The position numbers and the translations under genes are program-made. DNA of 64,000 nt from Megascapheus bottae (lineage: Eukaryota > Chordata > Mammalia > Rodentia > Geomyidae), in assembly GCA_024803745.1 (NCBI GenBank), contig JANJXV010000024.1, positions 11,361,427 through 11,425,426 of the forward strand, written 5' to 3'. The notes beneath the pieces were generated by a model. That model worked only from the letters and a program-made list of their open reading frames with translations, made no database searches and was not told the origin of the DNA. How positions within the stretch are numbered: position 1 is the stretch's first letter; every line of letters begins with the position of its first letter. This document shows positions 30,787-43,432 of the stretch, piece by piece.

Positions 30787-33700
30787 TGCTTTTTAAGTTT
30801 TATCTTGAAGAGTTTTAAGCTGGAGAATGATATGTTTGGATTTAAAAGCTCATGGTTTGAACTTACAAGATAGGAAAGAGTGCTTTGCATGTGCAAGAGA
30901 TGTTTATACTAGATTACAACTGATCTGATGTGGAAGGGAATGGTGCACTGAATGAAAACTATGGATGTTGCTCCAGCAGTCCCTCTTCATCCTGGAGAGT
31001 TACTGTACTTGCTTTTCTACTTAAAGAATTCCCCAGAGTTCTTAAAGAAAGTGCTAGACTCTGTTCTATGTTTATTGTAAAGTTAAGAGAGATTTATAAT
31101 ATAGATGTATGGAGAGAAAGAAATCATCTCCAGTTTCCAGTGGTACTGTAATTACACGTAAAGCCCAAGCAATAGGCATGTAATTGGAGTCCTAGGCTTC
31201 CAGTTTCCTTTATTGCATCCCAGCTATTCTTACAGCTACATGGGAAGCCCAGTCAAGTATTCAAGGAAGAGATCTTGGAGCCAGGGCCTCTTTTAGTCCA
31301 CATGGTCCCTTTGTGCAAGTTATGGAAGGATGCTTACTTAGTTCCCCAGGGTTTCCTTTCACAGGGCATATGCTTGGCAGAGAATGGAACTGAGCTGCAG
31401 CTCCTGTTCTCTCTTGGTCCTATTGGCCAGGTGCCCTTGCGTCAGACACAGTGTGCCCAAGACTATGTTCCTGCCCTAGTTAGAGTCAGGCTGGGAGAAT
31501 CTGAGGAAAAGGTCAAGGATGTGTTTTGGGAGTTGGAGAGTGGTCTTGAGCTTGTAAAAACACTGAATACATACTTAAGGCTTGTGTGAAATCGAAACTA
31601 CATTATAGGTGAATTGTGGAGGGCCTTGAAACAAACAGGAGATTGCCTTATGTTACTGGGCACTTTTCTTGCGGGGGAGGGGCATGGGCGGGGTGTCAAG
31701 GGTAAATAGCCCTGATAAATGATCTGATTCTTTAGGGTATTGGGACCTTTCCTAAACCAAAGAACCTAGTGGGAAAGCATGCCAATTAAGGGACTGCTGA
31801 AGGAGGAGGTGAAGGGAAATCTTCATGTGAGCATCCTCAAGGGTAGGCAGATGGTATATAGCACTCCTGTCAGGGGGAAGCCTCTTTTTGAGCTCCAGAG
31901 GAGGAGGCATGTGGGGCTTGCCTTTCAAGAAAGCAGGAGGCGTTCCTTTTAGTGTTCTACTTCCTTCTGCCCTAGAAACTTCCGTAGCCTGTCATCAGCT
32001 AATATAGATTTTTCATCAATTTGAGGTGTAATAGGGCAAATTGAATTTTTCTTTTTGTACACATAGACAAGTTCATTTCTCTTGAAATTATACAAGGAGA
32101 CAAAATTTTGCTTGAGGCTAATAGTATATGCCTACTTCTTTCTGATTATTTTCTAATTGGAGCCAAAGGAAGTGCTTGGACAAGACACTGTGATTAGAGG
32201 AACTGTTTCCACCCAAGGCAGCTGCTTTCCAGTATTGCCCAGGAATGGGTGGGTAACCTCAGGGCTTGTATTTGGATTAGAGCTTGGTTTGCAGATGGAA
32301 AGTGTGTGCGAATGGTGAAAATCGGACTGGGTAATATTTCCCTCTAGAGGATTCCAGTTAGATTTGTCTGGTGGTACAATTGTTTTGCCTCTTAGGAGAT
32401 CTGTCCTCTGGCTGAAAGCCAGTTTAGAACTCATGTGGTGCTCCTGTAGACCTGAACAGGCATTAGGGGTCTCTAAAGGGAGAACTTGTTTTATCCAGTT
32501 GTTTGCCATAAAGAAATAAGTGGTAAGTCTTGGAGAAAGGCTCTGGCTTTTCTGAGCTGCTACCTTAAAGGAGATAGCACATTGTGCAATCTTCAGACTT
32601 CCCAGGGAGAGCTTGGCTTTGATCTGAAACTGGAAAGCCTTGTGCCGTATTGCCCAGGGCTGCTGGGGGCTTTGTGTTACACTTGGAGTGTTAATGACAA
32701 AGGAAACAGCCCCCAGGCATCCAGTGAAGGGGCTGACTTATTCCCCCATGAAGTCTGCTCTCACCGTGCTATTGTAGTTGGCACAGATATACAGAGCTAA
32801 AGTTTACCTTAAAAACAGGTGCTTTTACTCAGCTTTTAGTTGTAGGTCTTTTCCTCAAATTTCTTTCCTCAGCTTGTCTGACTGTCTTCTCTCTCCTTTT
32901 CTCCTCCCCACCTGACAAAGTACTTGAAATTGGTGAAAACCAGGAGACTCTTTCCCCTGCAGATAGTCCAGTGCTATCTATCCATGTCTAATCATTTCCG
33001 CTGTTCTGTGGTTCAGCCGCTTGTGAACTCACACTTAATGGTTCTTTTACAATAGGGCCCCATGTTTTCAGACCTAGGCCCTAAAGATTTACCTAATCTA
33101 ATTTTGGGAGTTGTCTCCCAGTCCTGACCTTCCCCCAGCCTCCTGGGCAGGCTGATGGTAGAGGACAGGTGGGTAGAGGACATTATCATTGATACCCTGG
33201 GATTCTTGAGAGGGCTTTTTACTAGAGGCTGGGCTGTTTGGGGCTCTGATAACTCCATCCATTGTGCAAGGCTCCAGGGTGCCTTGCCATTTAGACAAAA
33301 TTAACAGTAATTCTCAACCTATTCCCTCTAGTTTAGATTTTTGAAAGCAAGATGACTGGCACCTTTGGATCCTCAGGGCAGCGGATGCAGCTGCTGAGAT
33401 GCATACCAAGAGAAAGCTCAGGGGTTGGAGTCCCCAGGTGAAGGGGGGCAAACCAATAAACCCACCGACTCTGATCTTGTGCTTGTGACTGGGAGAATAA
33501 GGCAAATAGCAAATTAGAGGGGGACTCCAGCTTGGCATTAAGGACCTTGGAGAAAAGCGAAAGCTCTTTGAAATGGATATAACATTTCACCGGTTTCCAA
33601 TGGAGAGATTTGGGGACTGTAGCAATGTGATCAAAAGACGTTGGAGAGATTTGGGGACTGCAGCAATGTGATCAAAAGACGTAGAATCTGTCAGAGCGTT

Positions 33701-34414
33701 GGCAGAGGCATTCTGTACCAGTTTCCAATTTGTTTGATCTGGGCATTTTTGAGAACACTTGAAACCTCTTTTGTTAGAAAACTGAAAAAATTACTATTAA
33801 GAGACTATGGGTGGGTCTTAGCTCACCGATTTAAGATTTCAGAATGTGTTTCGAAGATTATATGTAGGTGTTATCACTCAAAACATAGCTCCAGTGTGTC
33901 CCTCAGTTGGAGAGGTCACCGGTGGGCGAGCCTGAGTCCTTGTGATATGTCAAGGTATTGGGTGTCTGTATAGCTAGCAGTTTTCTGAAATGTAAAGTCC
34001 ATTGATCTAAGTGAATTTTAAATTGGAGAAGACAGCATGTGTCTGTCTTACTGCCCTTTGATTTGCTTTTTCTTCTCCTTCTTACAAATTATATTTTCTT
34101 TAGTTATATATCCATTTTGCCAGTATCTTGCCTCTGTCTTTCAAATATTTTTTGTGGGATTTTAACAGTCTCCTAGTGTGTCTTGGTGGCTAATCCTTTT
34201 CTGAACTTACCGAATTTACCTCCTTCGATCTATCTTTCTCTTCTCTGTACCTTTAATCATCACTATCACACAGCTCTACATTTTCAGTTTATCTAAATCT
34301 TCCTTGTACCGCATGTTCATATTTCTTGCTTCTTCTCAGTTTTGTGAGCTGCAGTGAATCTTTGGAGTTAATGATACTAGCCCCTCCTGAGAGAACTTTT
34401 ATACTTGCCCTGGT

Positions 34415-34416
<2 letters not shown>
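30787..34416. other. Intron stretch, repeat-poor, no gene seen
   Basis: Several open frames of about 70-118 codons occur on both strands, but none has splice context, family similarity or a partner frame. The only clear structure is the 41-bp tandem duplication at 33601-33682. Confidence 0.55.
33601..33682 (+). repeat. Tandem duplication, 41-bp unit
   Basis: The unit beginning TGGAGAGATTTGGGGACTGT occurs twice back to back (33601-33641 and 33642-33682) with one T/C difference. Confidence 0.97.

Positions 34417-34472
<56 letters not shown>
34417..34472 (+). repeat. (GT)n microsatellite, about 28 units
   Basis: This is the longest uninterrupted GT run in the window. It directly precedes the decayed SINE at 34488-34682, so it probably grew in or near that element's tail. 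Confidence 0.97.
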
Positions 34473-34475
<3 letters not shown>

Positions 34476-34487
34476 TGTATGTGCATG

Positions 34488-34682
34488 CACTGGTATTGAG
34501 GTACTCAAGGCCTTTGCATTGTACCTTAGCTTTTTTTGCTCAAGGCTGGTCTCTGCCACTTGAGCCACAATACGTCTAGCCTTGTCTTGAAAATTGGAGA
34601 TGAGAGTCTTATAGACTTCTTTGTCCTGCCTGGCTTTGAACCCAGATCCCCTTAATAACTATGAGCCACTGGTGTCAGGCAT
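34488..34682 (-). mobile_element. 7SL-headed composite SINE, diverged
   Basis: TTGCTCAAGGCTGGTCTCTG, GAGATGAGAGTCTTATAGAC and GGCTTTGAACCCAGATCCCC follow the family order. Confidence 0.7.
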
Positions 34683-34718
34683 GTCCTTGGTTCTTGAAGG
34701 CTGCTTTAGGCCATGTCA

Positions 34719-34936
34719 ATTTTCCTTTTTTTTTTTTTTTGCCAGTCATGGGGCTCGAACTTAGGGCACTGTCTTTGGATACTTTTTGCTTAAGGCTAGT
34801 GCTCTGTTACTTGAGCCACAGTGCCACTTCCCGTGTTTTCTTTGTATGTGATTCTGAGGAATTGAACACAAGGCTTTATGCATGCTAGGTGAGCCCTCTA
34901 CCACTAGGCCACACTCCTGGCTCAGATTTTCCTTTT
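34719..34936 (-). mobile_element. ID-headed dimeric SINE, diverged
   Basis: TTTGCCAGTCATGGGGCTCG to CCACTAGGCCACACTCCTGG, flanked by ATTTTCCTTTTT on both sides (34719-34730 and 34925-34936). Confidence 0.85.
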
Positions 34937-35200
34937 TGTAGCATTCTATACTGTTTACATTGTGAAGTCTAAACTGAGGCTTTGTGGTCCCTGTTTCAGA
35001 ATCATGCAGAACAGTGGATAAACTAGCCAATTATGAAATGTCTACACTAGAGTTTCTGTTGAGTTGTAAGACTTCCATATAGTGTTTTTGAGTAGATGTC
35101 ATTCTGTCCATCTTCAGATCTGCTGCTAAACCCTTGACTTGTTTCCCATAGCCATTTTTAGCTGGAGTCTGTGTACGTGTGTCAATGTCCGAGGGGGGAT

Positions 35201-35397
35201 TTTTTTTTTTTTGCAAGCCCTGGGCTTAAGCTCAGGGCCTGAGCACTGTCCTTGGATTTTTTTCAAGGCTAGAGCTCTACCACTTGAGCCTCAGCACCAC
35301 TTCTGGCTTTTTCTAAGTATGTGGTACCAAGGAATCGAACCCGGCTCTTCCTGCATGCTAGGCAAGCCCTCTACCACTAGGCCAAACTCCCGGCCCC
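35201..35397 (-). mobile_element. ID-headed dimeric SINE, young
   Basis: A near-consensus minus-strand copy: GGCTTAAGCTCAGGGCCTGA, GGAATCGAACCCGGCTCTTC and ACTAGGCCAAACTCCCGGCC. Confidence 0.9.
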
Positions 35398-35768
35398 TGC
35401 CAGGAGGGAATTTTTATACTTTTTTTCCCCCTTCTTTCTGCTTCCTAATTGTATTATTTGTTTGCTGGCTGGGTCACACATGACTTCTTTTTCTGTAAAC
35501 ATTTCTTCCACACTTCTACTTTCAGTCTAGTTGGTTCTGTTGGGTTGACTAGCCCTGTCTCTCCCCATGTGCTGGTTTTCCTTATAATGTATATTCCATT
35601 ATACAGTGCAGATTGAGTTCAATCCATCAGAGGGGTTAATTTCAGGATTTTAAGTGCTTGTGAAGATCAGTCCCCAATTGGCTTTCTTTGAACACCTTAT
35701 TCAGACTTTTCTGAATATCGTTTTTTCAGAGTAGTTCAGGTATGCTGATTCACTGAAGTCTTTTTACT

Positions 35769-35771
<3 letters not shown>

Positions 35772-35814
<43 letters not shown>
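35772..35814 (+). repeat. (TA)n microsatellite
   Basis: About 21 uninterrupted TA units. Confidence 0.97.
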
Positions 35815-35819
<5 letters not shown>

Positions 35820-36442
35820 TCCCTCCTGTTGTTGACCTTGTTGGTTGTCAGAGTATTATTTTTTTTCTGGAACTAATTTTAAAATCAATTAGAGTGCTTT
35901 CCCTTCATCTTTCTCTCTTTATTTATGAGATACTGATTGCAGAGCTACCTACACTGTGTTTAGATAAATTACTTTTTTTTTTTTGCATAACATTTATATT
36001 CAAGGCAAGTTTAGTGCAGTCATCCAGTGCTTTGCATTTTCACAGGCCAGGACTGTAGGCTTCATTCCTTGGTGGGCTAATTAGCTTTGGTCTAGGAAAA
36101 TTTTGTTCAGTTCAGAAACCAAACATTTAAGTCTGTTATGTATAATAGGCTCTGCGATTCTGGGAACTTATTAGCAAGGTGTTTATGATTTTAGGGACTG
36201 ATATCTTTTCTGAGCTGTATATGTATTCCTGAGCTGTTACGGTAAGCAGGTGGACATCAAGATGGGATGCTGGATAATGGATGAAGTATCAATGGCCCAT
36301 GCGACAGGTTCAGTGTAGGGTTTTTAGAACTGGAACTAGAAGGGGACATTGAAGGACGTAGATGCTTATTTTTTGCCTAGCAAATAAATGACAGGCCTGT
36401 TGCTTAGGCATATTTTTGATGTCACTTTTCATTTTAGCTGGA

Positions 36443-37741
36443 ATGTTCACGTTTTTTTTTTTATTGTAATTAGTAAAAGGGTTACATGGTATTTGCCAGA
36501 TAGAAGTTGCATTAATTCACATACATTGATACCCTTTCACATGTCTTGGTACCCATTACCCTCCCCCCACACCCCCCACCCGTCTTGGTTTCCCCCCCTT
36601 CCCTATCAAATTTCAAATATCCAAATACAAATAAGTTCAATATATCAGATAACAAAGTGAGATACTATACCAATATGAGATAACCAAGGGACAGCAAAGG
36701 AGATGAGAGACAACATAGTACATTAAGGACAACAATCATTCATTGTATGGCTTTTGTTTCACTATCCTGGAGGTCCTTTCAATTAGCTTCACATTATATG
36801 TCCTTATGTATCAAGATTTTGCTCTATTGCAAATCTCTGCTAGTAGAGCCCAAGGTTTCTACTGATTATGACGAATGAGGGAAACCATTGAGCCTAAGTT
36901 CCTTTGAGTCTGGCTTACTTCACTTAATATGATTTTTTCTAAGTCTTTCCATTTCCTAACAAATGGGGTGATGTCATTCTTTCTGACAGCAGCATAGAAT
37001 TCCATTGTGTACAAATACCACAACTTGTTGATCCACTCATCAACTGAGGGACACTTTCACAATAGCCTCAAAGAAAATAAAGTACCTAGGAATTAGCTTA
37101 ACTAAGAATGTAAAGGACCTTTTTGATGAAAACTTTAAAACCCTAAAAAAGGAAATTAAAGCAGAACTAAGGAAATGGAAAAACCTCTCATGCTCCTGGA
37201 TTGGAAGAATCAACATTGTGAAAATGACAATCTTGCCAAGAGCTATCTACAAATTCAATGCAATACCCATCAACATCCCAATGTCATTCTTTAAAGAAAT
37301 AGAAGAGGCAATCCAAAATTTCATATGGAATAATAAAAGACCCCGTATAGCAAAAACACTTCATAGCAGAAAGAACAGCGCTGGAGGAATTTCAATTCCA
37401 AACTTTAGACTCTATTACAGAGCTATAATTATCAAAACAGCTTGGTACTGGCACAGGAACAGGCCTGAAGACCAATAGAATAGAACCGAGGACCCAGATA
37501 TTAAACCACAGACCTATGGCCACCTAATCTTTGACAAGGGAGCCAAAAAAATAGAATGGAAGAAAGACAGCCTCTTCAACAAGTTGTGCTGGCAGAACTG
37601 GTTAAGCACCTGCAGAAAACTAAAGCTGGATCCTTCTTTGTCACCCTGCACTAGAATTAACTCCAAATGGATCAAAGACCTGGAGGTAAAAACTGACACA
37701 CTGAAAACTCTACAGGAAGGAATTGGAGATGTTCACGTTTT
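36443..37741 (-). mobile_element. 5'-inverted (twin-primed) LINE-1 insertion
   Basis: From 36456 to about 37053 the sequence is the L1 3' end in minus orientation. From about 37054 to 37728 it is an upstream L1 piece in plus orientation, encoding ORF2 C-terminal residues such as [19 protein letters not shown] and [13 protein letters not shown]. Compared with the L1 at 55 kb, about 0.7 kb between the two parts is missing. The whole is flanked by a perfect 13-bp duplication, ATGTTCACGTTTT (36443-36455 and 37729-37741). This is the classic product of twin priming. Frames are broken, so it is dead. Confidence 0.93.
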
Positions 37742-40700
37742 ATAAAGTATTTTATCTTCCCCTTTACTATGCTGTCTGTTTTCTGAATGCAAATGCCTTG
37801 GCTACTTTGGTAGAAGTTCTGTTGTAGAATCTGTACGTTGTGGACACTATGTTCCTTATTTTTTTGCTCTCTTCTGGAAGTTAGTAGATGTGATCTCCTT
37901 CCCCGTTTCACTGTATTGGGCACTTAGTGAGGCCAAGTGCCTTTGGGCATGTGCTATATGTCTCCATCCAGACACTGGTGCTCAGAATCTGTTGCTTCTG
38001 CTGATTCTGCCCCCCACCCCTGCTTTCTCTCTCTGTTTGTGTATGTATAGAAAACTTTCTGATCCCTTATGCCCCTTCTCTTTGCCCCTCTTCAAATCCC
38101 CATTGTACCTTTTTATTGTGAAGTTTTTGTTGGGGGGGAGGGGGAATCAAGATTTCTCATCTTTTCAGATCTCTTGCTAGCTAACTGCCTAGCACATAGT
38201 TGGTACTCAAAGCATTGGTTATGTAATGTCTTCTGGCATGGGCCTTCTTAATTCCTTGTTCATCATTTGGGGCTTCAGTGATGGGCAGAGTACACTGACA
38301 CTTGACTGTTGTGCTTTCACTTCTCATCATTCCCAGGTCATTTTTCTCATTAGAAGGAAGATTAGAAGGAAGGCTGGACTTTTTCCATATGCAATCTTGT
38401 AAGGTGGGCGCAATTAGAAGAAAGCCACATTCTTATTCATATGGAGCTGCCTTTAGCATCTGCTTCTCCAGCTGGAGGGGCTTGTTTTAGAATGACTGGT
38501 GTTCAAGATCTGGAGGTGGAGCTCTGTGGAAGGGCTGCTGGCTGCCGGGGCTCGCTTCCCAGCCCCTTATTCCCTCAGTTCTTGGCTCAAGGCCTGGCCA
38601 CTGTGGATGGGCTATAGACTGTACTACCGACCCTGTTCTTACTGGACTCTTTTTCTTCTATCTTTCACTGTAGCTGCTGTAAGGGCGTGCACTGTGTCCT
38701 GCATTGGAAGAATTGGCAGGAAGCACCCTTTGCTGGTTTGGCTATTGGGTCATCCAGAATTATTAGGCCAGTTTGTACCTTTGAGAAGAGGGAAACTTGA
38801 CATCACTCAAAGCAGTTTATTTTATTCATTCCTTAAAAAGGGGAAAGAAGTTATCCCAGTGCTTTGTTATTCCTTTCAGTATGTATTCCACAGCTCAGCA
38901 TTTTCCTCAGGAAAACATTTGGGTTCCTGCTGCCTGAGTGAAGTTGGAGAGGGCTCTGATTCACCTAGCAGATAGCTCTTGGTGCTGCTGCTTGCCTCCC
39001 TCTAAATGCCGCCAGCCTTGCCCTTCTTTCCCTAGTCCTTCCCAGTCTTTCAGCCCAAACTCTCCTATTTGCATGCCATATTTTTGAGGAGGAGGTAGGT
39101 GCTTCAGTTAAGTGTCCCTCGATATCAGCCCTGGGGGTCATTGTTAGGATGAGCTATCCTAAAGTGTAGCAGGAAGAGGAGTGGCATTGGGTCCTTTTGG
39201 AGAAAGCTGTCTCACTCCTTGCATACAGAAAATACCAGAGTATCCAATACTGTTGACAGAACTTGAAAATCTGAAAAGCCAGTGTAATAAAATCTTGCAA
39301 CTTTCTATTTTTCACCCTTACTATTCTCTGAGAGCCAGTAATGGTATTTAGAACCTCTAGTCCCTCCTTTCCCCAACACACTCTGCCCTCTCTGTCTAGG
39401 AATATACTTAATATCCAGGTGTGGCATGCCCACTTCTTCCTGTGTACTCCCAGAACTGGTGGATAGGGAGACTAATGGCCTGATTGTAGGTCCTTTTCCT
39501 CACTTTATTGTTCTCAGCTGTTTTATTTGCTTTATTTCTGAAAAGTGTGACAGTGCAAGTATAGATTGGTGTTCTTGCTACTTTTGTTTTCATTAAGATT
39601 TATTTGAATCCCCTTTGCATCCTTCCTGGTTCCTTCCATTTCCACTTGCTGCACTCCCTCCTGGAGTGCAGAGAGAGTTGATAAACTTCACTTTCTATGA
39701 GGAGGTTATTCTTTGCCAGTACACTTATGTCATTCTCTTATTTGTTCTTGTGGGGGACATCCAACCTTCAGGCCACGCAGGAACAGCGAGATCATTTAGT
39801 ATATGATGAGGCAGACATGTATGCTTGTATGTTTCTCATCAGCTGCCTGTGGTTGTTTTGTGTGTATTGATAAGTTTGTATGGACTGCAGATGATGTTGT
39901 ACACGTTCATACAGCCTCTGACAGAAAAAAGTTTGTCCCTATATGTAAACCTTACAAAGGAGTTCTTGCTGTGTTGTATGCCTCTAGCTTGTGCTGCCAA
40001 TGAATCCTCTGTATTGTTGAAGTTTATTGCCTTTCTTGCTGTGGGTTCAATCAGAAAGAGTGGCATCTTAAATCTGAATTTACTACTACACGAATAACTA
40101 CAAAACCTGCATTGTGATCTAGTTTTCTTGAACAACAAGAGTCAAGCTGCTTGTTAAATGCAGTCTTATGTTCTAGAAAGCTACATTTATACAATTTAAG
40201 CAAGATTCCCCCAGAATTTACATCAGTTGATGTCTTTATTGGTTAAAGTCCCTGTAGCTTCTTGGTGCTTGGGTAAGAAGGAGCTTTATTTATTGAGATT
40301 GGGTCTTGCCTTTAAGTGAGTACATGCTGCACACTCATGGAAATATGGTGGGGAGCTGAGTAAGGAGGACCTAATTTTGGCGTGTTGGTAATGCCAGGTC
40401 TCAGACTTGGCATTTGCCACTAGTGGTGGGAGGTTTTAAAACTCCAGTGTTGAGAGACAGCAAGGTTTCCTTCCTTGATGTGTGTGGGAGGAGGCAGGCC
40501 TCTGACAGATATGTTTTCCAGCTTTTCCTCTTCCTTCTTTGACTGTGGTCTTTACCTTCCACCCACCCCACCCTCCACCTAATCATTATTACCATCTCTG
40601 GTGGTCAGGTTTAAATGAAGGACTGGAGGATTGGGCAATGAAGAGGTTAGCTTGGCTTTCCTTAAGTCCACATGGACTTTGTCTTTTCTGCTTACTGTGA

Positions 40701-40803
40701 CTTAGTACCTTCGCCTATTGAAGGATGTAGAGCCTTTTGTAGTAGTATAGATAACTGGCAGTTATGTAACATGATCCTTGGAGGCTATAAAGTAAAACTT
40801 AAG
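37742..40803. other. Intron stretch, repeat-poor, no gene seen
   Basis: A 158-codon plus-strand frame (38499-38975) was checked. It lacks a family match, a start context or splice partners, and is probably chance. No SINE or L1 was recognised. Confidence 0.5.
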
Positions 40804-40978
40804 AAAGCATTTTGCCGGGGGGGGGGGGGGAAGGTGGGAGGGAGGGAAATGGGGACCATATCATGAGAAAGAGTATCAATGTTTGTGAAGTTATGCACCT
40901 TCTATCTGGTGAATATAATGTAACCCTTCTATTAGTCACAATAAAAAATAATTTAATAAAAAAACAAAGCATTTTGCC
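40804..40978 (+). mobile_element. Very short 5'-truncated LINE-1, plus strand
   Basis: The L1 3' end (GCACCTTCTATCTGGTGAAT, then ATGTAACCCTTCTATTAGTC and an A-rich tail) is only about 149 bp long and starts with a 14-G run. The 13-bp target duplication AAAGCATTTTGCC is perfect (40804-40816 and 40966-40978). Confidence 0.93.
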
Positions 40979-41099
40979 TCCCTGCCCCATATGTACATAT
41001 AATCAGTATACTATATTCTGTATATGTGAGTTCAATCAACCATGCCTCAGAAATTTTTATAAATTTACAGCTTATTCAACATGTATAGACTCTATTTTT

Positions 41100-41195
41100 C
41101 TTTTCTTTTTTTTTTTTTTTAAAGCTGATTCTGGGAATCAGCCTAAGGCCTCAACATGCTAGTCAATTGTTTCCATCACATCTCTAGTCCCAGAC
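41100..41195 (-). mobile_element. Possible old tRNA-derived SINE
   Basis: A T-run is followed by AATCAGCCTAAGGCCTCAAC and ATGCTAGTCAATTG, then CATCTCTAGTCCC, which loosely follows a reversed ID element. Confidence 0.4.
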
Positions 41196-42653
41196 TTTGT
41201 CTTGTCATTATTTCCTAAATATACATTGTAAATATTCTGCTGTTTTATATAAGGAATTTGAGCTGAAAGTTTTGGTCCTTGCCATCCAGAGACAGTAGAA
41301 GTGGGTTGAGATTGGGGAAGAAGGGAAGTAATGACTGGAACCAATTCTTTGATACTAAGGACTCTTTCAATTTCTGAGGGCCCTGAACTGCCTTAGAGTT
41401 CTGAAAGTGGGGAATAGGAACTCACTGCTATTTCTGGCTGCAGCTCCACCTTGGTATATCTGTCCTTTACCTTTGTCCCTTCCCTGCTAGGAAATGATGC
41501 TCATATACACGCTTCTAAGGTATCCCCTGCTGACCAGTTCTGCAAGGGCAAATTTGATTGTTAGCTGTTAGATTCACTGCAAATATGGCTGCCCAACATT
41601 ATTGCTTCTCATTTGTTCCAAATGAGCTCCAAGCCTTCTGGGTTTACATAGAACTGCTCTGGGGATAAAGATTAAGTAGTTCTCTGTTGGTGTGGTATAT
41701 TTTGATTGAACTGTAGGGTTGGAGTATATATTTGGGGGTATATCACTGCCCCAAAGCCCTCATCCAGATGAACAGCTGTGTGCCCTGCTGGCTTTCACAG
41801 TGAACTGTGATTGAGCTTTTCCCCATAGTGGAGGCCAAATCAGCTTTTCTTAAGTTGTAGGTCCTAAGGTACTTATATTAAAGTCTCTGTGAGTGAGGTC
41901 CAGAATGTTCTTTACTGCCAGACATTTCAGCTTGAGAACCATTGTTGATCCTGGCAGTGGGTAACTGGGGGTTACCAAAGCTGCCTCTGCAGGATTTTGG
42001 TCTCAGACAATGCCATTTTCATTTGAGCCAGATTTTGATGCTTCTTTCCTTATGAGTACCTTTATGCCCCCAGGGTCACAGCCAATTGTTAAGCAGACAT
42101 GTTGCTCTTAGCTTAAAATATGTCTAAGGTACCAGTGAAAGGATACAAGGATGTTCTGTGTCAGAGAACAAGGCTGTCTAGGGAAGAGCAGAGTTTTTAA
42201 AGAGGTGGGTTTTTTTTTTTCTTGTATTTTAACATACAGTTGTAACTGATATTTCAGGTGGGCCCTAGTATTTATGATTTTAGAGTTGGCTAATTTCACT
42301 CTAGGATAATTTGAGAAGGTTTATTGGGTTCATACCTCATATGTGACTTTATTAGTTGTGCTGCTAAGGCAGAGAAGAGGAGGTAGGTTAAAAAATGTGT
42401 TTGTGTATGCAGATATCCCTATGTTAGAGGAAAATACAAGAGCTTCTTAGCATGTCTAGTACAGCTATTGACTCAGGATTCAGGCCAGCATGTCTTCAGC
42501 TGTTTTCTGAACTGTAATGGGAGCACAGAAGTCTATCATGCATGCTTTGTGTTTGGGGTGGTTCTGTATCAACACTGAGGAGGAAGAGGAAAGTAAATGC
42601 TTTGTTAAGGGCTTATAGTAGCAGATCTTGTGCTTGGTTCAGTTCAATCAGCT
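41196..42653. other. Intron stretch, nothing recognised
   Basis: Ordinary AT-rich intron sequence with no young repeat, no exon-like signal and no long frame. Confidence 0.5.
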
Positions 42654-42897
42654 TGTGGGAGCTGTGTACTGGTAGCACACCTATAGGTAGCTATTCAGGA
42701 AGCTAAGATCTGAGGATCTTGGTTTTAAGCTAGCCCATGTAGAAAAGTTCATGAGATTCTTATTTCCAATGAACTACTAGGAAACCAGAGGTGGACCTGT
42801 GGCTCAAAGTAGTGGAGTGCTAGCCTTGATCAAAAAAGCTCAGGGAAGGGCTCAGGCCCTGAGTTCAAGCTCCATGACTGACCACTCACCCCAAAAA
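42654..42897 (+). mobile_element. 7SL-headed composite SINE, plus strand
   Basis: GGTAGCTATTCAGGAAGCTA, AAGATCTGAGGATCTTGGTT and CTGAGTTCAAGCTCCATGAC show head and shared right-half module. Confidence 0.82.
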
Positions 42898-43129
42898 GTC
42901 AATTATGTGCTTATTTTTATTCATGAAATTATGAATTCCAACTGCTAGACAGACTAGAATGTTTTGATTGGCCAAGAGTTTCCTCTCTCCCTCCCTCCCT
43001 TCCTGTTCTCCCTTCTTCCCTTCCCTTTATTCCTCCCTTCATGCTGAAGATTTGAGCACATGGCTTTGTGCTTATCCTAACACTTGCTTTATGAAAAATT
43101 CCCAGCCCTTTTGCTTTACCTTATATTTT

Positions 43130-43308
43130 ATTTATTTTTGGTCATTTGTGGGGCTTGAACTCTGGGTCTGGGTGCTGTCCCTGAACTCTTCAGCTCTAGG
43201 CTACTGCCCTACCCCAGAGTTTCATGTTCTTTAGTGCCCAAGCTGGCTTTGAACCATAATCCTCAGATCTCAGCCTCCTGAGTAGCTAGGATTACAGACT
43301 TGGCTTTA
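43130..43308 (-). mobile_element. 7SL-headed composite SINE, shortened
   Basis: GTGGGGCTTGAACTCTGGGT and CAGATCTCAGCCTCCTGAGT are present. The central CTTGAGCCACAG...TTAATTGGAG part is deleted. Confidence 0.8.
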
Positions 43309-43317
43309 CCTTATTTT

Positions 43318-43432
43318 TCAGAAGGGTTTCATGCCTTTTTGTGTAAAGTGAGCCTCAGAAACCGTGATCTTCCTACTTCTGCTTCCTGTATAGTTAGGAT
43401 TACAGGCCTGTACCACTAGGTCTTACCTGTTA
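43318..43432 (-). mobile_element. B1-like SINE, diverged
   Basis: GAGCCTCAGAAACCGTGATC, TCTGCTTCCTGTATAGTTAG and GATTACAGGCCTGTACCACT follow a reversed B1 order. Confidence 0.5.

Noticed and set aside
37218..37478. 86-codon plus-strand frame as a possible gene
   Set aside because: It is the flipped ORF2 fragment of the twin-primed L1.
38499..38975. 158-codon plus-strand frame in the large intron
   Set aside because: No family similarity, no splice signals or partner exon, and composition is ordinary; most likely chance.
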